Shown piece by piece: positions 62,935 to 64,000 of a DNA stretch of 64,000 nucleotides (positions within the stretch are counted from its first letter, which is position 1; every line of letters begins with the position of its first letter). The stretch is taken from positions 8,186,792 to 8,250,791 of the forward strand of contig OZ038324.1 in NCBI GenBank assembly GCA_964035795.1, given 5' to 3'. The notes under the pieces were generated by a model. The model did no database searches, was not told the origin of the DNA, and was given only the letters and a program-made list of their open reading frames with translations. The DNA comes from Pterobdella sp. o SKG-2022 (Eukaryota; Annelida; Clitellata; Hirudinida; Piscicolidae). Both the position numbers and the translations under genes were made by a program.

Positions 62935-64000
62935 CTGAAAATGAAATTTTAGAACATTAGGGATAATGGCAGGAAACCTATGATGGACAAATTATTTAGA
63001 AAGTTTGCATTTCTTTGTTGGTGAAGTTGGGGCGAATAACTATAAATTAAGATATTTTTAAATAAGAAAAAATTCTTTTTAATTAATTACATTTTTAGCA
63101 ATTTTAAAAATTTTCTATTACTTCATCACAACCTATATCATCACATCATCAATCTTAGCTACGCAACTTTAAGCAAAATTACATTATTTGCTGTTTTTTA
63201 ACATTTTTTTTCAATTTTTTCCGCAACTTTGTTAACAATAAAACTAGTTTTTTCCACTTTGTGTTGTCAAAATTTTGATAGTTTTTGACCAGTTTTGACC
63301 CGTTTTCCAGCTCATAAATGTTTGTTTTTATATCGTTTTAAAACTGTTTTATTTAAATTTTTCAAAAGCGATTTGAGTTTTCTTTTCACATCAGTTCTAT
63401 GTGAATTGTTCAAAAGATTTCTTTCTCTTATGATTATAAACTCATTTTCTTTTTTGGCAGCCCAGATTTAACGTTTCCAGAAACAGTTTTGTTTTAAAAA
63501 GATTTCCAACTGTTATAACTTCGTTTGTTTTTTATTTTCTATATTTTTGGAATTCACTAGTTTTTTTGCAAACTTCATGCTAATTAATTATTATTATTGT
63601 TTATTTTATCATTATTTATTTTATCAACTGTGAAAATTTAATTTTTTTGTTCCAGGAAAGATGTAATTATTTTGCAGATATTTTTCATCACTAGTTTTTT
63701 TTTTCCAAATTTGAGACTCAAATTTTAAGACATGTCAAGCTTGATGCATCCAAGTGACACGAAACAACAAGACTTAAAAACTGTTAATGATGAAACATGC
63801 TACGTGTGTCGAGTTTTCGATCTTTGACACAGTCAAAAAATTGTTTTACAAACTAATAGTTCAAAAAATTAAACTTCTTATTCCATAGCTTTTATGATAT
63901 ATCTTTGCAACATTCATGAACTGCAAGATTAGGAATTTATTATGATATAGAAATGGTGTTACATAATAGGCCTTGTTTTATTAGAGTTGCTTACACATTT
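62935..64000. other. Unassigned AT-rich sequence upstream of the visible PTP exons
   Basis: The preceding PTP exons (NRYxN...PYD, YINAS) should lie here or beyond, but none was recognised. A short plus-strand frame, MSSLMHPSDTKQQ...YVCRVFDL (63732-63827), is open but too short to support. Confidence 0.4.

Overview
This is a metazoan nuclear window: AT-rich, with genes split by small GT-AG introns, long pure microsatellites, LINE retrotransposons and one 200-N assembly gap. Five protein-coding genes could be rebuilt exon by exon from reading frame, splice sites and matching phases. On the minus strand they are PIGG (13 exons, 13800 to 6550), the PRD-class homeobox gene homeobrain (4 exons, 35839 to 24255), an F-box protein (4 exons, 43120 to 41526) and a tandem-domain PTP-like gene that looks catalytically dead (about 10 exons visible, 62934 to 51320). 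On the plus strand they are the 5' part of the Rx/Rax homeobox gene (3 exons, 15003 to 17287) and a CDK1-type kinase (9 exons, 45396 to 47730). Vertebrates lack homeobrain, and rx-homeobrain linkage is a remnant of the homeobrain/rx/orthopedia cluster described in cnidarians and protostomes. The host is therefore an invertebrate animal; I cannot place it to phylum.

Layout: 1-4702 is two same-strand copies of a non-LTR retrotransposon separated and followed by (GT)n arrays. 6550-13800 is PIGG, head-to-head with rx. rx stops being readable after residue 46 of its homeodomain. 18841-20106 is a third copy of the same LINE, beginning at another (GT)n array and running into the gap. 21797-22455 is a long (TATC)n array. 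24255-35839 is homeobrain, whose last intron (about 8 kb) holds a second (TATC)n array and two (CA)n arrays. 35840-40840 is AT-rich with no convincing gene. 41526-43120 is the F-box gene, 44045-44760 a scrambled LINE relict, 45396-47730 CDK1 and 49300-51105 an L2/CR1-like LINE with an (AAT)n tail. 51320-62934 is the PTP-like gene, whose introns hold a higher-order minisatellite, an L2-like relict and a tRNA-like pseudogene.

The coding genes do not form a pathway. The functional linkage is rx plus homeobrain, both anterior neural/eye PRD-class regulators. The most unusual signals are the LINE family whose copies begin and end in (GT)n, the doubly degenerate phosphatase, the orphan half-homeobox of rx, and the minisatellite carrying repeated TGACGTCA palindromes. 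All gene models come from reading the sequence by eye, with no transcript or database support; single-base errors in exon ends are possible.
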